Assembly (NCBI GenBank): GCA_003223115.1 | Contig: QHXW01000292.1 | Span: 1-43,515, forward strand | Source of the DNA: Acidobacteriota bacterium | GTDB lineage: Bacteria > Acidobacteriota > Terriglobia > Bryobacterales > Bryobacteraceae | Reading direction: 5' to 3' | DNA: 43,515 nt | In this document: positions 28,642-36,668 of the stretch, piece after piece | Numbering within the stretch: the first letter of the stretch is position 1 | Layout: each line of letters starts with the position of its first letter | The notes under the pieces: generated by a model | The model's database searches: none | The model's input: only the letters and a program-made list of their open reading frames with translations | What the model was told of the DNA's origin: nothing | Translations under genes and position numbers: made by a program

Positions 28642-30062
28642 TATGTGCCCCCTGCGACTCCCGGCTGCTGCGCTGACGCGAGAGCGAGAATAATCGCAAA
28701 ACAACATCCCGTCGCCTGCGGCTCGAAGTCGATATCACCTTGAAAAGCGCGCACGAAGGTCCGGGAAAGATACAGCCCCAAGCCAGACGCTAGCGCGCCG
28801 GGTTGAAAGGGCTCGAAAAGCTGTTCCGGATGGCTGACGCCAGGCCCGGTGTCGATAAACCGAACTGCCACAACATTGCCATCGAAACAGGCTCGCACAA
28901 TGAGCTCTCTTTGATCGTGTCCTTCCAGTGCCCGCTGGCTGTTCTTCGTAATGTTCAAGAATGCCTGCAAGAGAGTCTGGCGGTCAGCCCAGACGCGTGG
29001 GAGCGATTCGGGAATCTCCCAGTGGACAGTCATCTCAGATTCGTGAAAAGACGGCTCCACCACAATTCGCAGTTCTTCAAGCGCCGAACGGATATCGACA
29101 CTTTCTGCCACTGGCTGCGTCGTCTGCCGCAGCTCAAGGCCAGCCATTCTTTCCAAGCCTTGCACAAGTGTGCCCAAGGCGCCAAAATCCTCGTCGAGCG
29201 CCAACCGCTCATCACGAGCAAGTTTTGAGTGGACAACAAGGATGGCGCCGCAAACATTGCGAATCTCATGACACAGAGCGCCGACTAGCACTTTGGACCC
29301 AGTGAGGATCTGCTGAAGGTTGAACTCGGCGCGGTCGCGGAGTTCCTCCGACAAATCGAACACAACCGCAGCTAGCCGGGGGCCGGATTTCGTGTGGTAC
29401 GTCGAAAACCACACGTGAGCGAGGAACATCTCACCATCTTGCCGCCGGCCCCGGCACTCCATTTCCGTGTGAAACCTCGGCGATTCGTCCTGGGAAGACG
29501 GAACACTTGCAAGCGCAGGAAAGAACTGGCTGATCGGCTGCCCTTGCAGCTTGCCTTTCTCGACATGAAGTAGCCGATGCGCCGCTGCGTTTGCGAGCAG
29601 CACTTTGCCGTCCGCATCGAGCGTGAAAATCGTCGCCGGGCTGCTAGAAATGAGAAACTCCAGTTGCTCTTCAGTCTTGCGGCGCAATTCAACCTCACGC
29701 TCGATCTCTCCTAAATGCTGGTTCGTCAGCCGTCGGCTGCGCCCCGCCACGAACCCGTAATAGCCCGCTCCGAAGAACGCCGCGAAGGTAAGAATAATGC
29801 GCGAGATGCCTACCGGCATTGACCACGGAAATGGATCGAATGCCTCGGTCAATCCGGTACAGAGCGTAGCAACTCCCGCGATTTGCCACCGTGTCAGGCA
29901 ACCGCCCACCACGAGCATTGGAAACAGGTAAAGGAATCCGAACGAGATATTGTCTTCGAAGTGCCAATCTACCAGCGCAATCACGGCGATCAAGATTGCG
30001 GCCCACAGTAGGGCGGTGGTCCGGCGACCCTGAAGAACGCGAACAACCAAGATCTCCCGCAT
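28641..30062 (-). CDS. Membrane-bound PAS sensor histidine kinase
   Basis: 473 residues from ATG 30062 (a TTG at 30077 would add five). Three or four hydrophobic helices lie at about 15-110 (TALLWAAILIAVIALVDW, FGFLYLFPMLVVGG, IILTFAAFFGAGYYGFVAG), then a short coiled coil, a PAS domain at about 130-245 (ISSSPATIFTLDADGKVLLA), and a HisKA-like dimerisation region with the phospho-acceptor H265 in ALCHEIRN. The ATPase follows: N box NITKNSQRAL, G1 DTGPG, F box LFEPF and G2 GLGLYLSR. It has almost no periplasmic part, so it probably senses in the membrane or through PAS. Overlaps its response regulator by one base. Confidence 0.9.
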   Translation of the reverse strand: MREILVVRVLQGRRTTALLWAAILIAVIALVDWHFEDNISFGFLYLFPMLVVGGCLTRWQIAGVATLCTGLTEAFDPFPWSMPVGISRIILTFAAFFGAGYYGFVAGRSRRLTNQHLGEIEREVELRRKTEEQLEFLISSSPATIFTLDADGKVLLANAAAHRLLHVEKGKLQGQPISQFFPALASVPSSQDESPRFHTEMECRGRRQDGEMFLAHVWFSTYHTKSGPRLAAVVFDLSEELRDRAEFNLQQILTGSKVLVGALCHEIRNVCGAILVVHSKLARDERLALDEDFGALGTLVQGLERMAGLELRQTTQPVAESVDIRSALEELRIVVEPSFHESEMTVHWEIPESLPRVWADRQTLLQAFLNITKNSQRALEGHDQRELIVRACFDGNVVAVRFIDTGPGVSHPEQLFEPFQPGALASGLGLYLSRTFVRAFQGDIDFEPQATGCCFAIILALASAQQPGVAGGT

Positions 30063-30077
30063 CCTGCTTTTTATCAA

Positions 30078-30397
30078 ATGTTATCTCTTCGAGGAGGAGC
30101 GGCGCACGGCAGGCGACTCCGTCAGGTAGCGGGCGCAGAACCATTGCGCGTAGTCTTCGTAGCCTTTATTGTGAGGCGGTACAGGCATATCCCAAGTGAT
30201 TAGCTGAAAGATATAGCCAAAAGATCCATCCGAAAGAATCAAGGCCACTCGACGAACGATCTATAGAAAGCCGCGGTCCGAGGTCCTTAGACTAGTAGTG
30301 GCTCACGCCTCAGACGCAGTGGGCCGACGAATTTTCTTCATCAAGAATTCGGCGGTGGAGCAATGCTGAGCGTCCTGCTCACAGAACGGCCGCCGGA
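30078..30397. promoter_or_regulatory. Divergent control region between the two-component genes and the efflux operon
   Basis: 320 nt with no convincing gene. It must hold the promoters of both divergent units and is the natural place for a response-regulator site. I could not pick out a clear -35/-10 pair or an inverted repeat. Confidence 0.4.
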
Positions 30398-31687
30398 ATG
30401 TGCACCGAACCAATGAAATTCCCGAGTGCTGCTGCGCGAGATTTGGCCATCGCTGCGGTCCTGGCGAATACTCTGCATGGCCAGCCCACGGTCTTGAACT
30501 GGGATCAGATCAAGACGCGCTTCCTGACCCAGAACCCCAGCGTGCTGGCCGGCCGGCTGAGCATCGAAGAAGCCAGGGCCAACGAAATCACGGCGGGCTT
30601 GCGGCCCAATCCACAATTCAACCTGAGTCAGGACGGGTTTCAGCTGACTCCCTCATCAGACACGTGGCGCCCCCTGACCGGTGTTGTGATTACGCCCGGC
30701 GTCAGCGTGCTGCTCGAGCGGCAAAACAAACGCGAGCGGCGAGTGGACAGCGCCCGGCTGGCAACCTCCGGCGCAGGCAGTGACCAGCAAGACTTCCAGC
30801 GCACGCTGTTGTTCGCTGTTCGAACCACGTTCTTGAATACGCTGCAAGCCAAAGCACTGGTCGGACTTACCCAAGCCAATCTTCAGACATACGACTTAGC
30901 GATTGAGGCAAATCGCTCCCGCTTTCAAGCCGGAGATATCTCCGAATTGGATTTCCAGCGCGTCGAAGTCCAGCGCGTCCAATTTGAAAGCGACTTGGCT
31001 AACGCCAGAGTCAATCTGCGCACTGCGAAGATCCAGCTTCTTGCTCTTCTGAACGACCGCACACCGGTCGATGATTTCGACGTCGCAGCGGACTTCGAAT
31101 ACAAAGAGCCCACTATTCTGTTGCCCGAGTTGCGTCAGATGGCGGTTGGCAATCGCCCTGACTTGCGCTCTGCCGAGACCGCCATCGGAAAGGCCAGGGC
31201 CGATAACCGCCTGGCAGTCGCCAACGGGACCGCTGACCCAGTCGTCGCCGCCTGGTACGCCAGGAATCCGTCATTCAATAATCCGTTTGACGCGAATACG
31301 CTAGGCGCGAGCGTCTCTATTCCCATTCGCATTTTCGATAAGAACCAGGGCGAAAAAGCCCGGACTGCCCTGGAAATCACCCGCACCGAGCGGCTTCGCG
31401 ACGCCTTGCTGGCTGGTATCTATCGTGATGTTGATTCTGCCTACGCGGCCGTGGAAAGCGTGAGCACATTGGTGCGGTCCTACCGCGACAAATACTTGCG
31501 GGAGTCGGGCGACATTCGCGACAAAGTCTCGTTTTCCTACAGCCACGGCAACGCCACAGTACTTGAGTTTCTGGACGCCCAAAAGTCTTATCGGGACACA
31601 CAGGTGGCCTATATCGGTCTGGTAGGAAGCTATTGGTCAGCGTTAGCCCAGCTCAGTCTAGCCGTGGGCCAGGAGGTGAATCCATGA
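30398..31687 (+). CDS. TolC/CusC-family outer-membrane efflux protein
   Basis: 429 residues from ATG 30398. An in-frame ATG at 30413 (MKFPSAAARDLAIAAVLANT) is an equally good start and gives a clean signal peptide ending LHGQ. The mature protein has the duplicated helical pattern of outer-membrane efflux proteins: NPSVLAGRLSIEEARANEIT, LRPNPQFNLSQDG, AGDISELDFQRVEVQRVQFE, ADPVVAAWYARNPSFNNPFD, SYSHGNATVLEFLDAQKSYR. It forms the outer-membrane channel for the adaptor and pump encoded next. Its last four bases overlap the possible adaptor start (ATGA at 31684). No lipid-anchor cysteine was seen. Confidence 0.88.
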   Translation: MCTEPMKFPSAAARDLAIAAVLANTLHGQPTVLNWDQIKTRFLTQNPSVLAGRLSIEEARANEITAGLRPNPQFNLSQDGFQLTPSSDTWRPLTGVVITPGVSVLLERQNKRERRVDSARLATSGAGSDQQDFQRTLLFAVRTTFLNTLQAKALVGLTQANLQTYDLAIEANRSRFQAGDISELDFQRVEVQRVQFESDLANARVNLRTAKIQLLALLNDRTPVDDFDVAADFEYKEPTILLPELRQMAVGNRPDLRSAETAIGKARADNRLAVANGTADPVVAAWYARNPSFNNPFDANTLGASVSIPIRIFDKNQGEKARTALEITRTERLRDALLAGIYRDVDSAYAAVESVSTLVRSYRDKYLRESGDIRDKVSFSYSHGNATVLEFLDAQKSYRDTQVAYIGLVGSYWSALAQLSLAVGQEVNP

Positions 31688-31854
31688 AGGGTGGCTCTCT
31701 CCTAAGGAACTCGCGCCGTTGGCCCGTGTTTTCAGGCACTTGCAGGGGGCGATTTTTGGCAATTTTCGCGGAAGGCACCTTGGTCGTCGAATCGAGTTCC
31801 TCGCCAGTATGGCCCCGCCCCGCGGGCAGGTTGCTTCTGAGGAACTCGCACAAG

Positions 31855-33054
31855 ATGGATTGCGCTGCTATCAGTTCTTTCCCTCGTCTGCCGGTGCGCG
31901 CCGCACCCTTTGCGCTTCTTGCGGGCTCGGTCTTAGCTGGCGCCGCTCTTCTGATGATGGCCGGGTGCTCGCGCGAGGCTGTGAATGCCGCCTCGAACGT
32001 AGCACCTGCGACGACTGTAGAAACCGTGCCGGACCGCAACGTAGTCACGGTCGTGAATCCAGAGCGATTCGCCTTGGCGCGGGCCGCTGTCCGGCGCGAA
32101 TCCGACCAGATCTGGGCCAACGGTGTTGTCGCCGCTGACGTGAGCCGGACTTATCCCGTAACTGCCCTTTCTTCGGGTCGCGTGGTCGAAATTAGAGCTC
32201 GCTTGGGAGACGACGTGCGGAGGGGACAGCTCCTGCTCACAATAACCAGCCCGGATATGTCGCAGGCAATCTCGGACTTGCAGAAGTTCAGAGCGAATGA
32301 AGCGTTGACTAAGGCCCAGCTCGACCGCAATCAGGTTCTCTATTCTCATGGAGTGTTTGCAAAGAAAGACCTGGAGATCGCTGAAGACACCTATAACAAA
32401 GCCAGAATCGACAGGCAGACCGCCGAGGAACACATACGCATCCTCGGGGGGGACCCGCAACATCTGTCGTCGCAGATCGAAATCTATGCGCCCGTGGCGG
32501 GGACGATTATCGAGCAGAACGTGACCTCCGCCGCCGGGGTAAAGTCGCTGGACAATTCGCCGAGCTTGTTCACGATCGCGGATCTCTCCAATGTATGGGT
32601 GTTGTGCGATGTATACGAGAACGATCTGGCGCGCGTTCACCTGGGCGACAAGGCCGAAATCGAGCTGATTGCCTACCCCAATCGCCATCTGGCGGGTCGC
32701 GTGGCCAACATCTCCAAGTTGCTCGATCCGAATACGCGCGCAGCGAAAGTGCGTATCGAGCTTGCAAACTCGGCTGGAATTCTGCGGCCCAACATGTTTG
32801 CGAGCGTGCATGTCGTGTCTCAGGGATTTGAAACCCGAACGGTGATTCCAGCAAGCGCGGTGTTGCGTCTTCAAGACCGCGACTGGGTTTTCGTCAAGCT
32901 GAACGACAAGCAGTTCCGCAGAACCGAGGTCCACGCTGGACCCGTCAACTCTGACAATACGCAGAATATACTCCGCGGTCTGCACACGGGAGAGCAAGTG
33001 GCATCCGACGCCCTGGCCTTCGACCGGGAAGTGCAGAAGAGCAGTGAACAGTGA
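31855..33054 (+). CDS. RND efflux periplasmic adaptor lipoprotein (CusB/CzcB-like)
   Basis: 399 residues from ATG 31855, chosen because it gives a normal lipoprotein signal: LLAGSVLAGAALLMMAGC with cysteine at residue 38. The alternative ATG at 31684 overlaps the TolC stop but would put about 95 residues before that cysteine. The adaptor has a barrel-sandwich half (VTALSSGRVVEIRARLGDDV, RRGQLLLTITSPDM), a helical hairpin (ANEALTKAQLDRNQVLYSHG, VFAKKDLEIAEDTYNKARI), the second lipoyl half (IYAPVAGTIIEQNVTSAAGV), and beta-barrel and MP domains (LLDPNTRAAKVRIELANSAG). It links the inner-membrane pump to the outer-membrane channel. Stop and next start overlap (GTGA). Confidence 0.85.
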   Translation: MDCAAISSFPRLPVRAAPFALLAGSVLAGAALLMMAGCSREAVNAASNVAPATTVETVPDRNVVTVVNPERFALARAAVRRESDQIWANGVVAADVSRTYPVTALSSGRVVEIRARLGDDVRRGQLLLTITSPDMSQAISDLQKFRANEALTKAQLDRNQVLYSHGVFAKKDLEIAEDTYNKARIDRQTAEEHIRILGGDPQHLSSQIEIYAPVAGTIIEQNVTSAAGVKSLDNSPSLFTIADLSNVWVLCDVYENDLARVHLGDKAEIELIAYPNRHLAGRVANISKLLDPNTRAAKVRIELANSAGILRPNMFASVHVVSQGFETRTVIPASAVLRLQDRDWVFVKLNDKQFRRTEVHAGPVNSDNTQNILRGLHTGEQVASDALAFDREVQKSSEQ

Positions 33055-36000
33055 TTCAAGAGTCCGTAGATTTCGCCCTTAGAAATCGGTTTCTGGTGCT
33101 TTGCGCCGGAATTCTCGTGCTGATTTGGGGCGCGATCTCCTTCAAGAATCTGCCGGTCGAAGCCTATCCCGACGTAGCGAACAACTACGTGCAGGTAATT
33201 ACGCAATGGCCGGGGCGTGCGGCAGAGGAGGTGGAACAGCAGGTTACGATTCCCATCGAAGTACAGATGAATGGCCTGCCACAACTGGTGTCGCTCCGGT
33301 CGTGGTCGCTGGCTGGCCTTTCCAGCATCAACCTGACGTTTGGTGATGGATCCAACAACGATCTTAACCGGCAGAAAGTACTCGAAAAGCTTTCGCAGGT
33401 CAATCTTCCCAACGGACTGCAGCCAACGCTGGGTGCCGACTATAGTCCGGTTGGACAGATCTATTTTTTCACGCTCACGAGCACCAACCCGACCTACGAC
33501 GTGATGGAACTGAAGACGCTCCAAGACTGGGTAGTTGTCAAGCAGTTGAAGTCCGTACCGGATGTGGTTGACGTTTCGGTCTTCGGTGGCGCTACACGCG
33601 AGTACCAAGTCCAGGTGGACCCGAACAAGCTGATCTCTTATGGACTCAGCATCGGGGCGGTGGAGCAGGCATTGTCGAACAACAACGTCAACGCTGGCGG
33701 AAGCTTCATTGAGCGCGGGGGACAGGCGATCAACGTAAGAGCAGTGGGATTGGTGCAATCCGCGGAAGACATCGAGGCAACTGTCTTAAGAACGCAGAAC
33801 GGGATTCCGGTACGGGTGCGCAATGTAGCCATTGTTCAGCAAGCACCCAAAACCCGGCTCGGGCAACTCGGTAAGGCAGTTCACGATGAGCCCGCCACGG
33901 TCGTGGACGATCCCGACGTGGTATCCGGAGTCGTGTTGCTGCGCAAAGGGGCTGACGCGGATAACGTGCTCACAGACCTGCATAAGAAAGTCGATTTCCT
34001 CAATGATCACTTCCTTCCGCCAGGCGTCAAGATCGTTCCGCACCTGGATCGCAGCGATTTGGTCCACCTGACCACCCACACCGTGCTACGCAATCTAACC
34101 GAGGGCATCATTTTGGTCTCGGTCATTCTATTTATTTTTCTGGGCAACATTCGCGGCGCACTAATTGTCACTCTTACCATTCCGTTCTCGCTCCTGTTTG
34201 CCTCCCTGTGCCTGAATCTGCGGCATATCCCGGCCAACTTGCTTTCATTGGGCGCGCTCGATTTCGGAATGATTGTCGAAGGCGCCATCGTCATGATCGA
34301 GAACATCGTGCGCCTGCTGTCCCATCCGGGCGTCCATCCTGCAGAGACCGTAGCTCAGAAAATCAAGAGGGCAGCGCACGAGGTGCAACGCCCGGTTTTC
34401 TACTCGATCACGATTATCATCACCGCCTACGCGCCCATATTTACACTGCAGCGAGTGGAGGGCCGCTTATTCAAGCCCATGGCGTGGACGGTTGCCTTCG
34501 CCCTGGCCGGTGCTCTGCTGTTCTCGATGTTTCTCGGTCCGGTGCTGGCGAGCTTCGTGTTTCCGAAAGGTACGAAGGAATGGCGTAACCCACTGATGTC
34601 GTTCCTCACGCGCATTTACGGTAAAGCGCTGGGAGTGGCCATCCGATGGCGCTGGGTCACCGCAGGGGTAGCCGTCCTTACCCTTGCCGGCACCTTGCTG
34701 CTGGCTCGAACCATCGGTTCCGAATTCTTACCACACCTGGATGAAGGCGCGATCTGGGCTCGGGGCACGCTCGCGACGAGTACCGGGCCGAGTGAGGGCA
34801 TTCGCATCATGAACGAAGCCCGCATCAGCTTCGCAAAGTTTCCTGAAGTGACCAAGGTCGTGAGTCAAATTGGGCGGCCAGACGATGGTACGGACTACAC
34901 CGGCTTTTTCAACACCGAGTACTTCATCGACTTGCGGTCGAAGGAACAATGGCGTCCCATGTTTCACCGGGATAAGGAGCAGTTGATCGCGGCCCTGGGC
35001 CAGGAAGCAGAGAAGATCCCAGGCGCCGTTTGGAATTTTTCGCAGCCGATCGCAGACAACATGGAAGAAGCCGTTAGCGGCGTCAAAGGCGAGCTCGCGA
35101 TTAAAATCTACGGGACTGACTTGAAAGTCCTCGAACAGAAAGCCGACGAAATCATGGGCGTCATGAGCAAGATCCGGGGTGTGCGGGATCTAGGCATTTT
35201 CAGAGTCATTGGTCAGCCGAACCTGAACCTGACGGTGAACCGCGACAAGGCCGCCCGCTTTGGAATCAACGTCTCCGATGTACAGGATGCTATTGAAACC
35301 GCCACCGGCGGCAAAGCTGTTTCTTCGGTGCTGAAAGGCGAGGAGCGCTACGACCTGGTCGTGCGTTATCAGCCCCAATATCGTGGCACGGTCGAGCAGA
35401 TCGAGAACATCCGTGTTGTAGCCCCATCCGGCGAGCGTGTTTCGCTTGGGCAGCTTTGTGAAGTCGGCATTAAGGATGGCGCCTCCGAGATCTACCGGGA
35501 AGGAAACTCGCGATACGTTGCCATCAAATACAGCGTTCGAGGCCGTGACTTGGGCAGCGCTGTGGAAGAGGCAATCGGCTCCGTAACCAAGATCGTAAAG
35601 CTACCGCCGGGGTTTCGTCTGGAGTGGGCCGGCGAATATGAATCGCAGAAGCGCTCCCAGAAACGGCTGCAGATCATCATTCCCCTCACGTTGCTGGTGA
35701 TCTTCCTGCTCTTGTACTCCATGTTTGCATCCAAGAAATGGGCCGGCCTTATCTTGCTCACGGTTGCGACTGCCCCGATTGGCGGCATTTTGGCGCTCTA
35801 CCTGACCGGCACGAATTTCAGCGTCTCTTCAGGGGTTGGATTCCTGGCGTTGTTTGGGGTTTCGGTGCAGACGGGCGTGATCATGCTGGAGTGCATCAAT
35901 CAACTACGCGCACGCGGGCATTCCATCATAAATGCAGTTCAGCAGGGTGCTGTTTTGCGATTCCGCCCCATCCTGATGACTATGCTGGTTGCATCGCTGG

Positions 36001-36182
36001 GGCTAGTCCCCGCCGCAACCTCCCATGGCATCGGCTCGGATTCGCAGCGCCCTTTTGCAATTGTGATCGTGGGCGGGCTGATGGCGGTGCTGGTCATGAA
36101 CGTCTTCCTTCTCCCGGCCTTCTATATCTGGTTCGCCGGCCCTTCTGACAACCTTCCAGAACCGGACGCACACGAGGAGTAA
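33051..36182 (+). CDS. RND efflux pump, heavy-metal (CzcA/CusA) type
   Basis: 1043 residues, GTG start overlapping the adaptor stop. The N-terminus RFLVLCAGILVLIWGAISFK leads into FKNLPVEAYPDVANNYVQVI, typical of HME-RND pumps. Twelve helices are expected in two groups (from about 340 and about 870), with two periplasmic porter domains. Helix 4 carries the proton-relay cluster D404, E410, E417 in LDFGMIVEGAIVMIEN. In CzcA these positions are D402, D408, E415, so the middle aspartate is replaced by glutamate. Later signatures: GSEFLPHLDEGAIWARGTLA and GRDLGSAVEEAIGSV. Substrate is probably a divalent or monovalent metal, but small organics cannot be excluded. Third gene of the operon. Confidence 0.9.
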   Translation: MIQESVDFALRNRFLVLCAGILVLIWGAISFKNLPVEAYPDVANNYVQVITQWPGRAAEEVEQQVTIPIEVQMNGLPQLVSLRSWSLAGLSSINLTFGDGSNNDLNRQKVLEKLSQVNLPNGLQPTLGADYSPVGQIYFFTLTSTNPTYDVMELKTLQDWVVVKQLKSVPDVVDVSVFGGATREYQVQVDPNKLISYGLSIGAVEQALSNNNVNAGGSFIERGGQAINVRAVGLVQSAEDIEATVLRTQNGIPVRVRNVAIVQQAPKTRLGQLGKAVHDEPATVVDDPDVVSGVVLLRKGADADNVLTDLHKKVDFLNDHFLPPGVKIVPHLDRSDLVHLTTHTVLRNLTEGIILVSVILFIFLGNIRGALIVTLTIPFSLLFASLCLNLRHIPANLLSLGALDFGMIVEGAIVMIENIVRLLSHPGVHPAETVAQKIKRAAHEVQRPVFYSITIIITAYAPIFTLQRVEGRLFKPMAWTVAFALAGALLFSMFLGPVLASFVFPKGTKEWRNPLMSFLTRIYGKALGVAIRWRWVTAGVAVLTLAGTLLLARTIGSEFLPHLDEGAIWARGTLATSTGPSEGIRIMNEARISFAKFPEVTKVVSQIGRPDDGTDYTGFFNTEYFIDLRSKEQWRPMFHRDKEQLIAALGQEAEKIPGAVWNFSQPIADNMEEAVSGVKGELAIKIYGTDLKVLEQKADEIMGVMSKIRGVRDLGIFRVIGQPNLNLTVNRDKAARFGINVSDVQDAIETATGGKAVSSVLKGEERYDLVVRYQPQYRGTVEQIENIRVVAPSGERVSLGQLCEVGIKDGASEIYREGNSRYVAIKYSVRGRDLGSAVEEAIGSVTKIVKLPPGFRLEWAGEYESQKRSQKRLQIIIPLTLLVIFLLLYSMFASKKWAGLILLTVATAPIGGILALYLTGTNFSVSSGVGFLALFGVSVQTGVIMLECINQLRARGHSIINAVQQGAVLRFRPILMTMLVASLGLVPAATSHGIGSDSQRPFAIVIVGGLMAVLVMNVFLLPAFYIWFAGPSDNLPEPDAHEE

Positions 36183-36638
36183 ATGAGGAAAACTGCCAAA
36201 ACGTGCCGGATTGCAGTTGTACTCGTGCTGCCTGTGTTATTTGGTCTCGGCAGGTCGCTTTCGGCCACCTCGCCAAGTGCCTGTGCCACTGGAAAGATGC
36301 TCGCCTCCAAGCTCCAGAACGATCTCGTAATTGTGGTTATGAACGAGCAAGGCAAACTGACTGCGGGCGACAACAGTCTTTGCGTTGTGTTCAGGAAGGT
36401 TGAGACCGGCGACCCCGCCGAGATTCAGAATGTCAGCATGGACTTCCGCCTGCTCGTCGGAAAAATTCAAGAAACGCCCATCAAAGTTCAGCTCACTCAG
36501 ATTGGCGTGGGCTACTATCGGGGCTCTGTCAACTTGGGCCGGCAATACTACGACCCAGCGAGCTACTACGCTTTTGTTCATTACATAGATTTAGCCGGGA
36601 CGAAAAAGAAGAAGCGGTTTCTCTTCATAGTAAAATAG
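36183..36638 (+). CDS. Small exported protein at the end of the efflux operon (YtkA/FixH-like)
   Basis: 151 residues. ATG follows the pump stop directly (TAAATG), so expression is coupled. A signal peptide covers about 1-28 (AVVLVLPVLFGLGRSLSA). The mature part is beta-rich: LQNDLVIVVMNEQGKLTAGD, NSLCVVFRKVETGDPAEIQN, YYDPASYYAFVHYIDLAG, and a basic KKKKRF near the end. The arrangement resembles YtkA/FixH-like immunoglobulin-fold proteins that accompany metal efflux operons, possibly as a metal-handling periplasmic accessory. Two cysteines (about positions 34 and 66) may bind metal or form a disulfide. The family call is tentative. Confidence 0.65.
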   Translation: MRKTAKTCRIAVVLVLPVLFGLGRSLSATSPSACATGKMLASKLQNDLVIVVMNEQGKLTAGDNSLCVVFRKVETGDPAEIQNVSMDFRLLVGKIQETPIKVQLTQIGVGYYRGSVNLGRQYYDPASYYAFVHYIDLAGTKKKKRFLFIVK

Positions 36639-36668
36639 TCTGATCCCGAGTGGCGGCAACCACAACGA

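Noticed and set aside
31933-32997. 354-codon minus-strand frame
   Set aside because: Antisense to the RND adaptor, whose lipoyl and hairpin motifs are clear. The antisense translation has no domain pattern.
32871-33758. 295-codon minus-strand frame across the adaptor-pump junction
   Set aside because: It is antisense to two well-supported genes and spans their coupled stop/start.
36639-36668. Possible terminator between the efflux operon and asnB
   Set aside because: The best pairing (GTGGC with GCCAC) is only 5 bp with an 18-nt or larger loop and no T-tract.
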